A stretch of 64,000 nt of DNA from Paenibacillus yonginensis (GTDB lineage: Bacteria; Bacillota; Bacilli; Paenibacillales; Paenibacillaceae). The translations under genes and the position numbers were made by a program. The stretch lies in assembly GCF_001685395.1 (NCBI RefSeq), contig NZ_CP014167.1, forward strand, positions 1,617,501 through 1,681,500, written 5' to 3'. This document shows, piece by piece, positions 17,172 through 27,633 of this stretch (positions are counted from its first letter, which is position 1; every line of letters starts with the position of its first letter). The notes under the pieces are model-generated. The model had not been told where the DNA came from and did no database searches. It saw only the letters and a list, made by a program, of their open reading frames with translations.

Positions 17172-17858
17172 ATGTACATATCAAATACGATACTGGTGGT
17201 GGACGATGATCCGAGTATCGTTGATCTATTGAGGGACTTTTTGGAGCATGAAGGATTTGCAGTGTTGACGGCCGGGGACGCAAATGAAGCTTGGAGACTG
17301 TTTAAACAGCATTCGATCCAGGGAATCGTGCTTGACATCATGATGCCGGGACAAAGCGGGTTTGAGCTGTGCCGGCAAATCCGGGCAGAAAGTGATGTTT
17401 CCATCCTGTTCCTGAGCGCTCGCAGCGATGATGTAGACAAAATACGGGGACTTACGCTCGGCGGAGACGATTATATCGTTAAGACCGCTTCGCCAGGTGA
17501 AATTGTCGCCCGGGTAAAGGCGGTTTTGCGGAGAAGCGGTTCGAAAGCGCACAAGGATGAACAGCTGCTGGATTACGGCCGTCTCCGTCTGAACTTATCA
17601 TCAAGAGAAGTATTTGTGGAAGGGGAGCAGATCCTGCTGACCCGAAGAGAATATGAGCTTCTGCAATTATTTCTGGAACATCCCAAACAGGTTTTCACTT
17701 ATGAACAGCTGCTCGATCAATTTTGGGAAGGCATCGGAGACAAACATACAATCCGGGTTCATCTTAGCCGTCTTCGTGAGAAAATCGAAACGGATCCCAA
17801 TCAACCGCGGCATCTTGTGAATGTATGGGGAGTAGGCTACCGTTTCGAGGGGGCATAA
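17172..17858 (+). CDS. OmpR/PhoB family response regulator
   Basis: A 228-residue two-component response regulator. The receiver domain (1-118) has the acidic pair D11/D12, phosphoacceptor D55 in VLDIMMPGQSG, switch S82 and K104 in DDYIVKTASP. The C-terminal winged helix (about 130-226) shows LTRREYELLQLFLEHPKQVF and TIRVHLSRLREKIETDPNQP. The usual KPF after the lysine is KTA here, a small departure. It is followed after one base by its sensor kinase gene, so the pair is co-transcribed. The signal is unknown. Confidence 0.93.
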   Translation: MYISNTILVVDDDPSIVDLLRDFLEHEGFAVLTAGDANEAWRLFKQHSIQGIVLDIMMPGQSGFELCRQIRAESDVSILFLSARSDDVDKIRGLTLGGDDYIVKTASPGEIVARVKAVLRRSGSKAHKDEQLLDYGRLRLNLSSREVFVEGEQILLTRREYELLQLFLEHPKQVFTYEQLLDQFWEGIGDKHTIRVHLSRLREKIETDPNQPRHLVNVWGVGYRFEGA

Positions 17859-17859
17859 A

Positions 17860-19212
17860 ATGAGAAGACTTCGTATTCGTTCGTTTACTTTGCTTTGTTT
17901 CTGCTTCATTCTTTTTTTGCCCTGGCTGTTCTTTATTACGGCTCACTTTATAGTCACCCGATCGTTTGAGTTCCCGGAGAATCCGCGCAAGGCGATCCTT
18001 CAGCACGATTTTAACAGATTGGTAGAGCAGGTGGAATCAGGGGCAGGCCGCTGGGCGGAACCCGCTTGGCAAAAGCAGCTTAAGTTTCATTTACAGCAGG
18101 CCCAAATTGACGTGGTTATTCAGTCCGCAGCAGATCAGATTGTTTACCAGTCTTCCCCGCAAGTCCCCAGCAGACTGTCATCTTCGATTGAACGGTACTC
18201 CTTGATCGAAGACGGCCGTTTGCTCGGAAGAGCCACTTTTTATTTGCCAAAATCCTATACCGTCCAAGTGATATCAGCTTTGGCGGGTCTTCTGCTTGCT
18301 TTCTTTATTATTGGGTTTGAAATGAGCAGGTTCCTCCTAAAACCTCTGGAGAAAATGAGCAGAGCAGCCAGACAAATTGCTGCAGGGGATTGGGAAGCCG
18401 AACTGCCGGTTTCCAGAATTGAGGAAATCGCCGAAGTGGGGGACGGGTTTCGGGTCATGGTAAATGGGCTGCAGCAAGCCAACCGGAAACAAGCCGAGCT
18501 GGAAGCAGAACGCCGATTTGTGATTGCGGCGGTCGCTCATGACTTGCGGACGCCGCTTTTTGCCCTTCGGGGGTATTTGGACGGTTTGGAGCAGGGGATT
18601 GCTCATTCTCCGGAGAAAATAGCCAAATATGTAGCGGTATGCAAGGAGAAATCAGCGCAATTGGATCTGCTGGTAGAGGACCTTTTCACTTATACGAAGT
18701 TAGAATATATCCCAATAGAACCCGGCAGCTTGCGGGTCGATTTCAGGAATATTCTCAGTAAATCAATAGACAGTCTGCAGCCGTTGGCCCGAAAAAAAGA
18801 GATCGCCCTCACAATTGAGGCTGGCGAAGATGGTTCCGGCTGCATCGCCATAGGGGACGCTCACTTATTGGAGCGAGCGATCAACAATTTGTTGGATAAT
18901 GCGGTCAGACACACCCCCCGCCAGGGGGAGATTGCCGTTTGGTGCAAGCAAGAGGGGGATAAAATAAAATTCGCGGTGCGCGATACGGGACCGGGGTTCC
19001 CGGCGGAAGAGCTACAGCACGTCTTTGAACCTTTATATCGGGGAGAAACTTCCAGAAGCCGATCAACCGGAGGCAGCGGACTCGGATTAACGATTTCGCA
19101 GAATATTATTAGACGGCATGGAGGGGAACTCACAGCGAGCAACCATCCGGATGGCGGTGCGCTGCTATGCGGCTGGATTCCGGTAAAGATCGCATCTGAA
19201 CGGCTGGAATGA
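17860..19212 (+). CDS. Sensor histidine kinase (HAMP, HisKA, HATPase)
   Basis: A 450-residue membrane kinase partnered with the response regulator just upstream. Two membrane segments (about 10-32 and 136-158) bracket a roughly 100-residue outer sensor region, then a HAMP linker (about 155-210), a HisKA domain with H227 in AAVAHDLRTPLFALRG and an ATPase domain with NNLLDNAVRHTP (N box), DTGPGFP (G1), and GGSGLGLTISQNI (G2). It starts one base after the regulator's stop. Its 3' end converges on an MFS gene with only 13 bases between and no terminator that I can see. Confidence 0.92.
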   Translation: MRRLRIRSFTLLCFCFILFLPWLFFITAHFIVTRSFEFPENPRKAILQHDFNRLVEQVESGAGRWAEPAWQKQLKFHLQQAQIDVVIQSAADQIVYQSSPQVPSRLSSSIERYSLIEDGRLLGRATFYLPKSYTVQVISALAGLLLAFFIIGFEMSRFLLKPLEKMSRAARQIAAGDWEAELPVSRIEEIAEVGDGFRVMVNGLQQANRKQAELEAERRFVIAAVAHDLRTPLFALRGYLDGLEQGIAHSPEKIAKYVAVCKEKSAQLDLLVEDLFTYTKLEYIPIEPGSLRVDFRNILSKSIDSLQPLARKKEIALTIEAGEDGSGCIAIGDAHLLERAINNLLDNAVRHTPRQGEIAVWCKQEGDKIKFAVRDTGPGFPAEELQHVFEPLYRGETSRSRSTGGSGLGLTISQNIIRRHGGELTASNHPDGGALLCGWIPVKIASERLE

Positions 19213-19225
19213 TTCATGATTCGCT

Positions 19226-20611
19226 CTATATCATCTTTCGTCCGGCATGTCCCCGAAGCTGCCGGCTCATGTAGGCCAAGGTCAACGCAACGGCCGCCAA
19301 TATCCCGCCAAGCAGTTTAAATCCGCCAATGCTGAAGCTTCCGCCCATAATGATGCTTGTTAACAAGGAAGATAGAATGGTTCCCAAGTATCTGGATGTG
19401 TTAAATAATCCGGAGGCCACACCCACGATCTCTTGCGGCGAACTTTGGAATAAGGCCGCCTGCATACCGACACTGTTCAGCCCATTGCTAATGCCGAAAG
19501 CGGCCAAAGCCAAACAAACCCAGAGAACGGATGAAGTCTCATTCATCAGGAGGATTCCCAGGGAGCCCAGCGTCATGAACAGCGCAGACGTCAATAAGGC
19601 CGGCCTTGGCCCGGACTTATCCATCCATTTTCCAGCCCATGGAGAAGCAGCAAGCGAGCATACCCCCAGGCTTAACATGAGCAGGCCGGTATGAACTTCG
19701 CTGATCTGGCGTACCGTTTGCAGATAAGACGGAAACCCGAAGAAGACCGAATAATATAGAACGTTCACAAGCATGTATTGAATGTTAACCCGGGTAACTG
19801 CAGGATATTGGGCTAAAGTAAGCAAAGGAATAAAAGGAAATGCTGTTCTTGATTCATGACATACAAAAAGGATAAGAATGACGAGGCCGGACAATCCAAA
19901 CAGGAAGTCGATCCCTGAAAGGTGCCGCGAGGCTATTGCCGACAACAACCCAACCAGTAAAGCCACCAGGCCTGTCGTAAACAGCAGAACCCCTGCCGCA
20001 TCCAATCTGCTGAGCCATTTCCGGAGAGACAGTCCGTCTATTGCCGGCTTTGATCGATCGTCCTGCGGAATCGTTCTCCACGCGAGCAGAATCCCCGCAA
20101 TTACAAAGGGGAAGTTGAACCAAAAGAGGGCCGGCCAGTTCCACCAGTCCAACAACACCCCGCCGATAAAAGGCCCTAGAGCCGCTGCTCCGGATAAAAA
20201 AATCGACAAAACGGACAGCGCCGTCGCTTGTTTCTCTGTAATATGGATACGGACTAAAGCCATTCCGACAGCCGCCAGCATGCTTGTTCCGATGGACTGC
20301 ACAATGCGGAACACAATAATCCAACCAAAGCTCATTGACATTGGAGCTAATATGGAAGCCGCGAGGGATACCCAAAGGCCCATTAGAAAAATCCTCCTGC
20401 GGCCGAATAAATCACTGGCCTTTCCCATGATCGGCTGAGCGGAAGCACTAGCGATATAAAAAGAAAAAATAATCCAGGAAGCCGTTGTGAAATCGATATG
20501 GAATTCCTTTTGCAGCCCTGGAATTGCAACGGAAACCATTGATGAATTAAGTGGATTTAATAGAATTCCAAGACCTATGGAGATCATTAGCCACCAGCTG
20601 CGAGCCTTCAT
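19226..20611 (-). CDS. MFS drug/solute exporter (EmrB/QacA-like)
   Basis: A 461-residue major facilitator with about 12-14 membrane segments. The N-terminal NPLNSSMVSVAIPGLQKEFH and the loop motif GKASDLFGRRRIFLMGLW (motif A, GxLxDRxGRR-like) are characteristic of the DHA2 multidrug family; GAAALGPFIGGVLLDWWNW is motif C of antiporters. ATG at 20611 is chosen because AAGGAGG lies just upstream on the minus strand. It is divergent from a LysR gene at 20724, which probably controls it. Substrate unknown. Confidence 0.85.
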   Translation of the reverse strand: MKARSWWLMISIGLGILLNPLNSSMVSVAIPGLQKEFHIDFTTASWIIFSFYIASASAQPIMGKASDLFGRRRIFLMGLWVSLAASILAPMSMSFGWIIVFRIVQSIGTSMLAAVGMALVRIHITEKQATALSVLSIFLSGAAALGPFIGGVLLDWWNWPALFWFNFPFVIAGILLAWRTIPQDDRSKPAIDGLSLRKWLSRLDAAGVLLFTTGLVALLVGLLSAIASRHLSGIDFLFGLSGLVILILFVCHESRTAFPFIPLLTLAQYPAVTRVNIQYMLVNVLYYSVFFGFPSYLQTVRQISEVHTGLLMLSLGVCSLAASPWAGKWMDKSGPRPALLTSALFMTLGSLGILLMNETSSVLWVCLALAAFGISNGLNSVGMQAALFQSSPQEIVGVASGLFNTSRYLGTILSSLLTSIIMGGSFSIGGFKLLGGILAAVALTLAYMSRQLRGHAGRKMI

Positions 20612-20622
20612 TTTGTGTTCCT

Positions 20623-20639
20623 CCTTAATCATATTAAGG
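20623..20639. promoter_or_regulatory. Inverted repeat between the MFS and LysR genes
   Basis: CCTTAAT (20623-20629) and ATTAAGG (20633-20639) flank CAT. It lies close to the MFS ribosome binding site, so a regulator bound here would block the exporter. A LysR-type site is possible. Confidence 0.35.
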
Positions 20640-20723
20640 ATATCGTACCGGAAACAATACATTTACTCCAACGCATTTTATGATATGATTTCATTGATCC
20701 TAAGGAATGAATGGGGGACGCAA

Positions 20724-21638
20724 GTGGAACTTCTACAATTGCACTATTTTATTGAGGTAGCCCGATTAGAGCACGTAACCGAGGCAGCCCAGAGCCTGCA
20801 TGTTACTCAATCTTCATTAAGCAAAACGATTCAGCGACTGGAGGAGGATCTGGGAGCTCCTTTGTTTGATCGAACAGGAAGGAGATTGCGCCTGAATGAG
20901 TTTGGAAGCAGGTTCCTTCAGCGTGCGGAAAAAGCTTTGTTCGAATTGGAGCAGGGGAGACAAGAGATCAAGGATTTATTAAACCTGGAACAGAGGACAC
21001 TTGAGCTAGCGGTGACAGCGGCCAGCAAGATTCCACAAATTCTCCATGAATTCCGGAAGAAGCGGCCGGAGATTCAATTTCACGTTCAAATGCTGGCCAC
21101 CCACGAAATGGCGCTCCTTCTCCAAAGAGGAGAAGTCGATCTTTGCTTGTCTTCCCCTCCGGTCGAAGCAGAGGAGATTGAAAGCTTGATCGTGCACCGG
21201 GATCCGATCCTTGTTGCCGTTCCCATGGGGCACCGGCTGGCCACGCGGGCAAGTGTATCTTTAACGGAACTAAAGAACGAATGGTTTGTAGGCGTAAAAC
21301 CCGGTTACGGAACACGGGATTTAGTGGATTCTGCCTGCAGGTTGATGGGATTTGTCCCCCAATACGTGTATGAAGGGGATGAACCTGCCCGGCTCAGCGC
21401 TTTAGTGGAAGCGGAAATCGGGCTAGCTTTTATGCCAAGCACGGCAAGAGACGTAAGAGATCGAATCCATTATGTCGCGATAGAGGATCACAAGCTGGAG
21501 AGGGAAATTGCCTTGTTGTGGCACAAGAACCGTTTTCTTTCACAGGCGGCAAGGGAATTTAGAGAAGTCGTTACCGAATATTTCGCCGGCGAAGCCAAAC
21601 AGCAATTAGAACAGATAAATAATCCGAATAATTCTTAG
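20724..21638 (+). CDS. LysR family transcriptional regulator
   Basis: A 304-residue LTTR. The N-terminal winged HTH is clear: LLQLHYFIEVARLEHVTEAA, QSLHVTQSSLSKTIQRLEED, LGAPLFDRTGRRLRLNEFG. The rest is a two-lobed substrate-binding-type effector domain (about 90-295). The start is GTG at 20724 with GGGGGA upstream; this places the conserved LxxLxYF at residues 3-9 as in most LTTRs. It is divergent from the MFS exporter and adjacent to metY; the exporter is the more likely target. Confidence 0.88.
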   Translation: MELLQLHYFIEVARLEHVTEAAQSLHVTQSSLSKTIQRLEEDLGAPLFDRTGRRLRLNEFGSRFLQRAEKALFELEQGRQEIKDLLNLEQRTLELAVTAASKIPQILHEFRKKRPEIQFHVQMLATHEMALLLQRGEVDLCLSSPPVEAEEIESLIVHRDPILVAVPMGHRLATRASVSLTELKNEWFVGVKPGYGTRDLVDSACRLMGFVPQYVYEGDEPARLSALVEAEIGLAFMPSTARDVRDRIHYVAIEDHKLEREIALLWHKNRFLSQAAREFREVVTEYFAGEAKQQLEQINNPNNS

Positions 21639-21662
21639 TAGAATAATAAGAATTATTCTTTT
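21627..21662. repeat. Nested inverted repeats between the LysR gene and metY
   Basis: AATAATTCTTA (21627-21637) and TAAGAATTATT (21647-21657) are perfect 11-base inverted copies. A second pairing is also perfect: AGAATAAT (21640-21647) with ATTATTCT (21652-21659), followed by four T. The second could be a weak terminator of the LysR gene; the first could be an operator for metY. Confidence 0.5.
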
Positions 21663-21715
21663 CAAATGACAAGCTTTGTGAGAAAATAGGGCCAATAAAC
21701 CGTTTCCTCATTTAA

Positions 21716-23038
<1,323 letters not shown>

Positions 23039-23067
23039 ATACTAAGGTGCGACTAAGTGCTGTCCAG

Positions 23068-23120
23068 AACAAAGAAACCGGATGCTGTCTAAACAGACAT
23101 CCGGTTTCTTTGTTTTCCTA
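23068..23120. terminator. Bidirectional terminator between metY and the hybrid kinase
   Basis: A perfect 17-base stem, AACAAAGAAACCGGATG (23068-23084) with its complement (23098-23114), around a 13-base loop. A-rich and T-rich flanks let it work for both convergent genes. Confidence 0.9.
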
Positions 23121-23130
23121 AAATGACCTC

Positions 23131-25023
23131 TCAAACAGCAGCAAACTGGCACAATAGCTTTATAACGTTCTCCCGTTTAACCGGTTTGCTGATATATTCA
23201 TCCATACCGGCTTCGAGACATTTCTCACGGTCCCCCTTTAAAGCGTTGGCGGTAACAGCAACTATACGGGGACATTTGTCCTTGAGACTCTCTTTGAGCA
23301 TGCGCGTAGCTTCAAAGCCGTTCAGCACGGGCATGTGAAGGTCCATAAAGATGATATCATACGCCTTGCGGCTTACTTCCTCAATTACCTCCTGGCCATT
23401 GGTAACGACAGTGACCTCGTGCCCCAGCTTCTCGAGCATCTTGCTCATGACCAGGCGATTAATCGGATTATCTTCGGCCAGCAAGATCTTGGTATGAACC
23501 GTGTTCTGCTGAAGCAGCTCCAGAGTAGGGTGTCCCTCCGGAAGCTGGGAAGCCGGTTTGAATCCGATTGTGAAAATAAACGAAGAGCCTCTACTGCCGT
23601 CGCTTTCGGCGTAAATCTCGCCGCCCATCATCTGCACTAATTTGCGGCTGATCGCAAGTCCCAAACCGGTCCCTTCATGCCTGCGGTTCATAAAGCTGTC
23701 AATTTGAGCAAAAGGCTCAAAGATGTCTTCAAGCCGCTTGGGATCAATCCCGATTCCAGTATCCGTAACGGTGAAGACCAGTGTGTCCGGCTTCGTTCTA
23801 GCATGCTCGACCTTAACCGATATGCTGCCTGTAGGCGTAAATTTGACGGCATTGCCCAATAGGTTAATCAGCACTTGCTTCAGACGGTCAGGATCGCCAT
23901 AGATGTGGTCGGGAACATCATGATTCAAGGTATAGGACAAAGCGAGCTTCTTCTCTTCCGCCCTCCCCGAGATGACGGAGAAACTTTCCTTGATACATAA
24001 GCGCAAATCAAAGGGTTCCTCTTGAAGTTCGGTCCGGCCGGCTTCAATCTTGGACAGATCAAGAATGTCATTAATAATGCCTAATAGGGTTTCACCACTT
24101 TGGCGGATGACTTCGATGCAGTTTCTTTGTTCTTCTGTAAGGTCAGGCGTATCCAGCAGAATATCCGTCATGCCGATGACTCCGTTCATCGGTGTCCGGA
24201 TTTCGTGGCTCATCATGGCGAGAAACTCGCTTTTGGCTTTGTTTGTGCTTTCGGCCGCCTCTTTGGCCAGCAGCAGCTTTTTCTGTTCGGAAATGTCTTT
24301 GCAGATGAGGTAAAACCCTATATTCTGCTCGCTGACAAAGATCGGCGCTATGCTGGCCAGCACCTCAACGGCGTTGCCGGACTTGGTAAACAGCTTGTCG
24401 ATATGATGTTCGATAGAGTTATCGTAAAGAGATTTCTCCAGAATTTTGTCTACATTCTCTTGACCGATCAAATTGGCGAGCTCCATCCCGATCAATTCGG
24501 TTTCGTTCACATAGCCGGTCAGTTCTTCGGTCACTTTATTGGTGTTGATAATCCGGCCGTCCAATCCAAAGGAAATAACAGCGTCATGATTGTATTTCTT
24601 GAGAGACGTATAGCGTTCAACCGATTCCTGCAGCCGCCGCTCCGATTCTTTCTGCTTAGTGATATCAATCATCTGGGCGATGTAATAAAGAGGTTTCCCC
24701 GCTGCATCACTGAAGAGCTTGACAGAGAGCAGCACCCACATGATTTCTCCGTTTTTCTTCAGGTATCTTCTTTCAATTTGGACCTCGTCGCCATCGCCCA
24801 TTAAAGATCTCAAACCGGCAATGTCCGTGTCTGTTTCGTCCGGGTGAGCAAAGGTGCCAATCGGCCTGCTGTCAAACTCTTCTTTGGTATATCCAAACAT
24901 CTTCTCCATTGCGGGATTTACGGTCAAAACCATGCCTTCCGGCGAAATAAGGCCAATGCCGAACGAAGCATGATCATATACTTGCTGGTTGAAGGTAACT
25001 TGGTTCAAATTCACGCGATGCAT
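23131..25023 (-). CDS. Hybrid sensor histidine kinase (PAS-PAS-HisKA-HATPase-REC)
   Basis: A 630-residue cytoplasmic hybrid kinase without membrane segments. Two PAS domains come first (about 15-125 with a PAC end YIAQMIDITKQKESERRLQE, and 135-250 with YLICKDISEQKKL). HisKA follows with H273 in SEFLAMMSHEIRTPMNGVIG, then the ATPase domain (QVLINLLGNAVKFTP, DTGIGI, GTGLGLAISRKL), and a receiver domain with D561 in IIFMDLHMPVLNG. There is no HPt domain, so a separate phosphotransfer protein or silent receiver is implied. GGAGGT precedes the start on the minus strand. The PAS ligands are unknown. Confidence 0.93.
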   Translation of the reverse strand: MHRVNLNQVTFNQQVYDHASFGIGLISPEGMVLTVNPAMEKMFGYTKEEFDSRPIGTFAHPDETDTDIAGLRSLMGDGDEVQIERRYLKKNGEIMWVLLSVKLFSDAAGKPLYYIAQMIDITKQKESERRLQESVERYTSLKKYNHDAVISFGLDGRIINTNKVTEELTGYVNETELIGMELANLIGQENVDKILEKSLYDNSIEHHIDKLFTKSGNAVEVLASIAPIFVSEQNIGFYLICKDISEQKKLLLAKEAAESTNKAKSEFLAMMSHEIRTPMNGVIGMTDILLDTPDLTEEQRNCIEVIRQSGETLLGIINDILDLSKIEAGRTELQEEPFDLRLCIKESFSVISGRAEEKKLALSYTLNHDVPDHIYGDPDRLKQVLINLLGNAVKFTPTGSISVKVEHARTKPDTLVFTVTDTGIGIDPKRLEDIFEPFAQIDSFMNRRHEGTGLGLAISRKLVQMMGGEIYAESDGSRGSSFIFTIGFKPASQLPEGHPTLELLQQNTVHTKILLAEDNPINRLVMSKMLEKLGHEVTVVTNGQEVIEEVSRKAYDIIFMDLHMPVLNGFEATRMLKESLKDKCPRIVAVTANALKGDREKCLEAGMDEYISKPVKRENVIKLLCQFAAV

Positions 25024-25190
25024 AACTTAACCTCCATTGCCTGAGTCAAAATCAGGTCGAAATATATCCAGGTAACGATGCTTATAACTGACTTTGATTA
25101 TTACCCAAAACACCTTCTTATGAATCACTCGGCAGCCCTTAATGAAAAAAATCAGAAGTCATTTGAAAAATGGACGAGTTTCGCATAAGA

Positions 25191-25204
25191 TGAAAGCGTT
25201 ATCC
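25191..25204 (+). promoter_or_regulatory. Candidate cre (CcpA) site upstream of aldo/keto reductase
   Basis: TGAAAGCGTTATCC matches 13 of 14 positions of TGWAARCGYTWNCW and shares TGAAAGCGTTAT with the site at 4183. It lies about 45 bases upstream of the gene. Confidence 0.6.
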
Positions 25205-25245
25205 TGTATATCGGAATCTATAATTCAGACCGAGAGGTGAGAGGA

Positions 25246-26133
25246 ATGAAATACAGAAGACTAGGCAAAACCGAACTGAACGTTTCCGTCGTGGGTGTAG
25301 GCACATGGCAATTTGGCGGTGATTGGGGCAAGGATTATTCCCAGAAAGAAGTGGACAGCATTCTGGACCGGGCCCAAGAGTTGGGCATTAACCTGATCGA
25401 TACCGCCGAGTGTTACGGACCCCATCATTTATCAGAGCGCTTTATTGGGGATTATATCTCGCGAGGCCGGCGTGAGGACTGGATTATCGCCTCCAAGTTT
25501 GGTCATCAATGGCATGAACATTGGGAGCATGCCTGGAACGTGGACCAGATTCGGGTTCAGCTGGAGGAATCTTTAAAAGCCCTTAGAACCGATTACATTG
25601 ATCTTTATCAATTCCATTCAGGACCGGATGAAGTCTTTGATCAGGATGACCTATGGACGATGCTGGACAAGCAGGTGCAAGCCGGCAAAATCCGAAACCT
25701 TGGCATTTCAATCGGAAGCAATGATAACCTGCATCAGACCAGCAAAGCTAAGGAGCTGAACGCGAAAGCAATCCAGGTTGTTTACAACCGATTGGACCGT
25801 ACGCCTGAACAGCGAGTTTTCCCATCCTGCCAACAGCAGGATCTTGGTGTACTCGCACGGGTACCGCTGGCCAGCGGCTATCTCAGCGGTAAATACAAGC
25901 CGGGAGCTGTATTTAAAGACAATGTTAGGAAAGGGCATAAGCGTGAAGAGATCGACGAGAAGATTAAGCTTGTGGAGCAAATCAGGCAGCAGGAAGTGCC
26001 TGAAGGCGTAGGCATGGCGGAATGGGCGCTGGCCTGGTGTCTGAAGAATCCGGTCGTAAGCTGCGTAATACCGGGCTGCAAAAGCCCGGAACAGGTCGAG
26101 GCTAACGCACGTGCAGCCGATCTGGAGCTGTAG
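25246..26133 (+). CDS. Aldo/keto reductase
   Basis: A 295-residue AKR-fold oxidoreductase with tetrad D52 and Y57 (DTAECYG), K84 (IASKFG) and H124 (YQFHSG). The N-terminal YRRLGKTELNVSVVGVGTWQ and C-terminal CVIPGCKSPEQVEANA match the IolS/YrpG-like group, distinct from the reductase at 11478. ATG at 25246 sits after GAGAGGTGA. A strong cre-like box upstream suggests it is repressed when preferred sugars are present, so the substrate may be a sugar or a product of sugar breakdown. Confidence 0.9.
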   Translation: MKYRRLGKTELNVSVVGVGTWQFGGDWGKDYSQKEVDSILDRAQELGINLIDTAECYGPHHLSERFIGDYISRGRREDWIIASKFGHQWHEHWEHAWNVDQIRVQLEESLKALRTDYIDLYQFHSGPDEVFDQDDLWTMLDKQVQAGKIRNLGISIGSNDNLHQTSKAKELNAKAIQVVYNRLDRTPEQRVFPSCQQQDLGVLARVPLASGYLSGKYKPGAVFKDNVRKGHKREEIDEKIKLVEQIRQQEVPEGVGMAEWALAWCLKNPVVSCVIPGCKSPEQVEANARAADLEL

Positions 26134-26206
26134 CAGCAGGGATTTTTTGCTTAAATAATGAACAAGGGGCCGATTGACAACCTAAGAAAACCTTTTAAGC
26201 AAGGGG

Positions 26207-26237
26207 AAGACTGGCGGCACTCCGCCGGTCTTTTTCT
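26207..26237 (+). terminator. Terminator after aldo/keto reductase
   Basis: AAGACTGGCGG (26207-26217) pairs with CCGCCGGTCTT (26222-26232) with one G-T pair, then T-rich sequence. Confidence 0.8.
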
Positions 26238-26301
26238 TTACGGATCAATAGCCTACGAATTAAAGTAAAGATAGATACCAGACAGAGAGGAAGGACTGGA
26301 A

Positions 26302-26823
26302 GTGAAACTTCATTTCTTGAAAGTGAATCAGGCGGAACAAATAGCAGAATTGGCGGCATTGGCGGCAGAAATCTGGCGTGAACATTATGTTAGCATTATT
26401 ACAATGGAACAGATCAATTATATGATCGATAAATTTCAATCTGTTCCTGCTATCATGGATCAAATCCAGAGACAAGGCTACGAGTATTATGTATTCCAGC
26501 AGGATGGGGTTAAGATGGGATATCTGTCGGTCAAGCCAGAAGAAGGGAAGCTGTTTCTGAGCAAGTTCTATGTGGCCAAAGAGCACAGGGGACACGGTTA
26601 TGCAAGCCAAGCCTTTGCTTTCCTGGAGCAGTTGTGCGAAGATCACAAGCTAAGCCATATCTGGCTGACAGTCAATCGCCATAATACAAACAGCATAGCG
26701 GTATATGAGCGAAAAGGGTTCCGGATCATCCGGGAGCAAAAGGCCGATATCGGCAGCGGATTTGTAATGGATGATTATATTATGGAGAGAGAAATTCCAA
26801 TGTCAGAAACGGCAAAGGGGTAA
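26302..26823 (+). CDS. GNAT family N-acetyltransferase
   Basis: A 173-residue acetyl-CoA-dependent transferase. The GNAT core is visible: motif A at FYVAKEHRGHGYASQAFAFL (acetyl-CoA pyrophosphate loop R/QxxGxG/A), then HIWLTVNRHNTNSIAVYERK and GFRIIREQ (motif B), with DDYIMER at the end, which is common in small-molecule or ribosomal-protein acetylases. The start is GTG at 26302. Its stop overlaps the next gene (TAATG), so the two are translationally coupled. Confidence 0.88.
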   Translation: MKLHFLKVNQAEQIAELAALAAEIWREHYVSIITMEQINYMIDKFQSVPAIMDQIQRQGYEYYVFQQDGVKMGYLSVKPEEGKLFLSKFYVAKEHRGHGYASQAFAFLEQLCEDHKLSHIWLTVNRHNTNSIAVYERKGFRIIREQKADIGSGFVMDDYIMEREIPMSETAKG

Positions 26824-27377
26824 TGTCCAGGGTGGAGAGTCGATTTAAGCAGTATCTCTTGGAGAACGATGATTTGCTGCGAGACTTACGTTTGGTAAAA
26901 GAGCTTCAATTGCCCCAAAGCTATATCGCAGCCGGATACATCAGAAATTACATTTGGGACAGGCTTCATGGATTTGATTATAGAGGACGGCACAGCGATA
27001 TTGACGTGATTTATTATGACCCGTCCGATATTTCGGAGGACAAAGATACCCGGTTGGAATTGGAAATAAAACAGCTCACCGGTAATCCTAAATGGTCTGT
27101 CAAGAATCAGGCCAGGATGCATCTGCGAAATGGGGAACCGCCGTATTCCTCAACTTGGGAGGCTATGAGAAGATGGCCGGAAACCGCAACTGCGGTTGGA
27201 GCAAGGATGGATGAGGAAGATCAGCTGCAATGGATTTGCCCTTATGGGTTAAAGGATCTGCTTGAATTAATCGTAAGGCGCAGCCCGCTCTATTTGGATA
27301 GGGATGATTATTTGCAGCGGATTCGCAAGAAGGATTGGAAGAAAGCGTGGCCTTTATTGAATGTTATTGAGGATTAA
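26823..27377 (+). CDS. Nucleotidyltransferase family protein (DUF925)
   Basis: A 184-residue protein of the DUF925 group of nucleotidyltransferase-fold proteins. AAGYIRNYIWDRLHGF, the pair RHSDIDVIYYDPSD (DxD metal-site region, about residue 58), then MRRWPETATAVGAR and CPYGLKDLLELIVRRSP are its conserved blocks. The substrate is unknown. It overlaps the GNAT stop by one base and shares its transcript, and a terminator follows. Small GNAT plus DUF925 pairs are plausible modification enzymes, but nothing here fixes a pathway. Confidence 0.82.
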   Translation: MSRVESRFKQYLLENDDLLRDLRLVKELQLPQSYIAAGYIRNYIWDRLHGFDYRGRHSDIDVIYYDPSDISEDKDTRLELEIKQLTGNPKWSVKNQARMHLRNGEPPYSSTWEAMRRWPETATAVGARMDEEDQLQWICPYGLKDLLELIVRRSPLYLDRDDYLQRIRKKDWKKAWPLLNVIED

Positions 27378-27418
27378 ATAAGGTTCTGCGGCAAGAAGAA
27401 AATAAAATTCGACTAAAG

Positions 27419-27447
27419 AAGTCGCCTTTAGGGCGGCTTTTTTTTTG
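27419..27447 (+). terminator. Terminator after the DUF925 gene
   Basis: AAGTCGCC (27419-27426), TTTAG loop, GGCGGCTT (27432-27439) and a nine-base T run. Confidence 0.88.
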
Positions 27448-27534
27448 CGCAGATAATAGTGGATATGAATTTGCCGATGATCCGTCATTCGGTTCAAATA
27501 ATCCAATGCGAACATAAGGAACAATAGGGTCGAA

Positions 27535-27564
27535 TGCATATATTTCAACTAAATGGAGATTGTA
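27535..27564 (+). promoter_or_regulatory. Possible sigma-G promoter of germinant receptor operon 1
   Basis: TGCATA (27535-27540), a 17-base gap, then GATTGTA (27558-27564). The first box fits the forespore sigma-G -35 pattern; the second is a weak match to CATNNTA. Confidence 0.3.
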
Positions 27565-27633
27565 AAAAGAAATTAGCTAAAAATGGCTGCTTCAAGGTAT
27601 TTTTGGAAAAGGATCTTCTTAGGAGCTTAAGCG

